DNA of 64,000 nt, from contig NC_016604.1 of NCBI RefSeq assembly GCF_000230895.2, positions 6,324,001 to 6,388,000 of the forward strand. Direction: 5' to 3'. Each line of letters begins with the position of its first letter. Position 1 is the stretch's first letter. The DNA is from Mycolicibacterium rhodesiae NBB3 (GTDB lineage: Bacteria; Actinomycetota; Actinomycetes; Mycobacteriales; Mycobacteriaceae). The position numbers and the translations under genes were made by a program. A model generated the notes under the pieces. It had not been told where the DNA came from. It did no database searches and was given only the letters and a program-made list of their open reading frames with translations. Below, piece by piece: positions 62,531-64,000 of this stretch.

Positions 62531-62639
62531 CAGCAGTTTCCCTTCGGCACTCGTCGCACCTTACTCGTGAGTAATATTCGGTCCGCCCGCCGGGTACGTC
62601 GAGGTCAGCCGATGAACCAGGAATCTCACAGCGAAGAAG

Positions 62640-62665
62640 TGTTTCAGATGAGTCTCTGAGCGGTA
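62640..62665 (+). promoter_or_regulatory. Possible SigF-like promoter before csbD
   Basis: TGTTT, 16 bases, CGGTA differs from the SigF consensus at one base in each element. It lies 59 bases before the csbD start. CsbD-type genes are usually general-stress genes, which supports it, but the match is weak. Confidence 0.35.
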
Positions 62666-62723
62666 TCTGCATCGTCAGGGCTCGAATCCGAGTCGCACGG
62701 AGAGCGATCGAAGGGAGCACACC

Positions 62724-62897
62724 ATGGGTGCCGGAGACAAGATCAGCAACAAGATCGACGACGCTGGCGGCAAGGCCAAAGAGGCGCTTGGCAAGGCGAG
62801 TGGAGACAAGAGCACCGAGAACGAAGGCAAGGTCGATCAGGCGAAGTCGAGCCTGAAGGACGCCGGCGAGAAGATCAAAGACGCGTTCAAGAGCTAG
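62724..62897 (+). CDS. CsbD-family stress protein
   Basis: The 57-residue hydrophilic, Lys-rich helical protein starts MGAGDKISNKIDDAGGKAKE and has the CsbD pattern (KEALGKASGDKSTENEGKVD). CsbD proteins are made under SigB-type general stress; their exact role is unknown. AAGGGAG lies six bases before the ATG. It is a single gene ended by a strong stem-loop. Confidence 0.9.
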   Translation: MGAGDKISNKIDDAGGKAKEALGKASGDKSTENEGKVDQAKSSLKDAGEKIKDAFKS

Positions 62898-62909
62898 CTG
62901 TAGTTGCTG

Positions 62910-62942
62910 ATCGGCCCGCCACCGAATGGGTGGCGGGCCGAT
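62910..62942. terminator. Bidirectional stem-loop terminator
   Basis: ATCGGCCCGCCACC and GGTGGCGGGCCGAT form a perfect 14-bp stem with a 5-base loop. It starts 13 bases after csbD and 21 bases from the opposing stop at 62963, so it can serve both. Confidence 0.7.
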
Positions 62943-62962
62943 TGCGCTTTCGCGCGGCCGCC

Positions 62963-63460
62963 TCAGACCGCAAGTAACCGTTGGAAGAATTCCCGGTAGC
63001 GCGTCAGAGCCACCCGCAGATCCTCCGTGGACGCGCTTTCGCCGCGCGCCCACTGCGCTTCGAGCTGTGACCGGGCATCGGCGAAGCGCGACGTGAGCTG
63101 TTCGATGACTTCCTCGACGAGTCCATCTGCCTGTCGTACGCACCCCGACGGGTCATCGACGAAGGCCGCCTGGATGTCGTCCCACCGCGATCGCAGCTTC
63201 GAGGGATCTCCGGCAAACAGCATGTCGTCGTCTGACGGCTCAACCGCGGCGCTGCTCGACACCGTTTCCACTGCAGCCTCAGGCGCGGGTTCGGAGCGCT
63301 CCGACTGTGCGGGAACGTTCGACTGCGCCATAGGTGATGTTTCTGCGACAGGCATCGACTGCTCGCCTTGCCTGGTAGGCATTTCGTCTCTTGCGCTTGA
63401 TGTTTCAGGATTCACGGGCTGCGCAGTTTCGGTCTCGATCCGCTGATCGTGGGTGGTCAT
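62963..63460 (-). CDS. Hypothetical protein, paralogue of the next gene
   Basis: The 165-residue protein has a disordered acidic N-terminal half (about residues 1-85, rich in Glu, Ser, Pro and Gln) and a helical C-terminal domain with WDDIQAAFVDDPSGCVRQAD and RYREFFQRLLAV. The same domain appears in the upstream gene. AAAGGAGG precedes the ATG, and the start overlaps the upstream stop (ATGA). No function is known; the location beside csbD suggests stress or envelope roles. Confidence 0.78.
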   Translation of the reverse strand: MTTHDQRIETETAQPVNPETSSARDEMPTRQGEQSMPVAETSPMAQSNVPAQSERSEPAPEAAVETVSSSAAVEPSDDDMLFAGDPSKLRSRWDDIQAAFVDDPSGCVRQADGLVEEVIEQLTSRFADARSQLEAQWARGESASTEDLRVALTRYREFFQRLLAV

Positions 63461-64000
63461 GCCGTCGCCTCCTTTGGCGTCTGATTCTCGATTGCAGGTT
63501 CAGTGGCGAGCAACTGGTCGAATAGCGCGCGGTAGTGAACGAAGGCCTGGCGCTGCGCCTCGGTATCGATATCAGCCTTCTCCTGAGCCAGATACAGGGT
63601 GTGTGCGGCTCGGTAGTGCTCGACCGTTTCGGGGTGGTCGACCGAGATATCGGCTGCACGCTGGTCGAAATCGTTCACGGGATAACCACGTTCGCGCATG
63701 ACCTCGGTCACGAGGCGGTCGGCGAAGCCGACTGCTTCAGACGGTTCGTCGACGAACGAGCGTTGAACCTCGAGCCATTGCTGGGCATACCGATGGTGCG
63801 CTTCGGGTGACAACGGGACGACGTCCAGTTGCTCACGGTTGCGTTCACGCGCGACGAGCTCGTTCTCGGCGGCTCGCCGATCGCCGGTGTCGTCGACGAC
63901 GCGCTCATACTCAGGACCGAAATGCTCTTTCAACCGCCTCGTTCGCCTGCGACTTTTCGCGGCGAGCACCGCTGCAAGAATCAAGGTCAGCGCTATCAGA
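63457..64000 (-). CDS. Hypothetical membrane-anchored protein, paralogue of the previous gene, N-terminus outside the window
   Basis: The frame is open to the window edge. The first visible residues (LIALTLILAAVLAAKSRRRTRR) are a membrane helix and a positive stop-transfer region. Next come a charged segment and the domain WLEVQRSFVDEPSEAVGFAD, ending in HYRALFDQLLAT, which aligns with the downstream paralogue. The true start must lie beyond base 64000, so the N-terminal helix may be longer. No function is known. Confidence 0.72.
   Translation of the reverse strand, partial: LIALTLILAAVLAAKSRRRTRRLKEHFGPEYERVVDDTGDRRAAENELVARERNREQLDVVPLSPEAHHRYAQQWLEVQRSFVDEPSEAVGFADRLVTEVMRERGYPVNDFDQRAADISVDHPETVEHYRAAHTLYLAQEKADIDTEAQRQAFVHYRALFDQLLATEPAIENQTPKEATA

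Overview
The window is high-GC actinobacterial DNA, most likely from an environmental mycobacterium (Mycobacterium/Mycolicibacterium type). The evidence is gene content: two MmpL transporters, a WS/DGAT wax-ester/triacylglycerol synthase, an R2-like ligand-binding oxidase with every diagnostic residue of Rv0233, two F420-type deazaflavin oxidoreductases, a SigF-family sigma factor, many SDRs and LLM flavin enzymes, a P450 and fused acyl-CoA dehydrogenases. There is no rRNA, tRNA, CRISPR array or transposase. The species is not determined.

Layout. (1) 1-8.7 kb: a catabolic cluster with a P450 (cut by the left edge), two diaminopentanoate-dehydrogenase-like oxidoreductases, a binding protein without a signal peptide, a TetR regulator, an SDR, an aldehyde dehydrogenase and an NDMA-dependent alcohol dehydrogenase. 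Four copies of one 23-bp operator-like sequence lie in its promoter regions. (2) 8.9-12.4 kb: lipid genes (esterase, PlsC-type acyltransferase, WS/DGAT). (3) 12.5-18.1 kb: an IclR-headed leftward operon (amino-acid permease, SDR, KstD-like flavoprotein, SDR). Divergent from it, at 18.1-22.4 kb, are a sulfotransferase, a metallo-beta-lactamase-fold protein with altered metal ligands, an SDR and an LLM oxidoreductase. (4) 22.4-24.8 kb: a VTT membrane protein, R2lox and an LLM enzyme. (5) 25-29.5 kb: a DUF35/thiolase pair, a LOG-family protein, an NAD-binding protein, and a nitrilase with a DUF302 protein. (6) 29.5-34.4 kb: a tightly overlapping operon of Rieske oxygenase, a 107-aa unknown, a TauD-type dioxygenase, an LLM oxidoreductase and a CMD protein, divergent from a LysR gene. 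(7) 34.5-37.3 kb: two deazaflavin oxidoreductases, a secreted esterase and a VOC protein.

(8) 37.3-41.5 kb: a SigF-family sigma factor preceded by a sequence that exactly matches the SigF promoter consensus, then an MmpL-type transporter fused to an FHA domain. (9) 42.1-49.5 kb: three alpha/beta-hydrolases, an MmpL and a small membrane protein. (10) 49.6-55.8 kb: a signalling block in which a 1378-residue hybrid protein (PAS, GAF, histidine kinase, receiver, PAS, GAF, PP2C phosphatase, RsbW-like ATPase) lies between two STAS proteins, with a PAS-ANTAR protein and PhoU beside it. (11) 55.9-61.2 kb: a YwaF-like membrane protein, then a second DUF35/thiolase pair with a fused acyl-CoA dehydrogenase and a divergent TetR. 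(12) 61.3-64 kb: small stress-type genes including CsbD and two tandem paralogues of unknown function, the last cut by the right edge.

The best candidate for an undescribed system is regions 8 and 10 taken together. A SigF-type sigma factor without a neighbouring anti-sigma gene, a partner-switching hybrid that carries both kinase and phosphatase modules with STAS proteins on each side, and a SigF-like promoter before that operon could form one regulatory loop. The sulfotransferase/altered-MBL cluster, the LysR-controlled Rieske operon and the four-site TetR regulon are the next most interesting.
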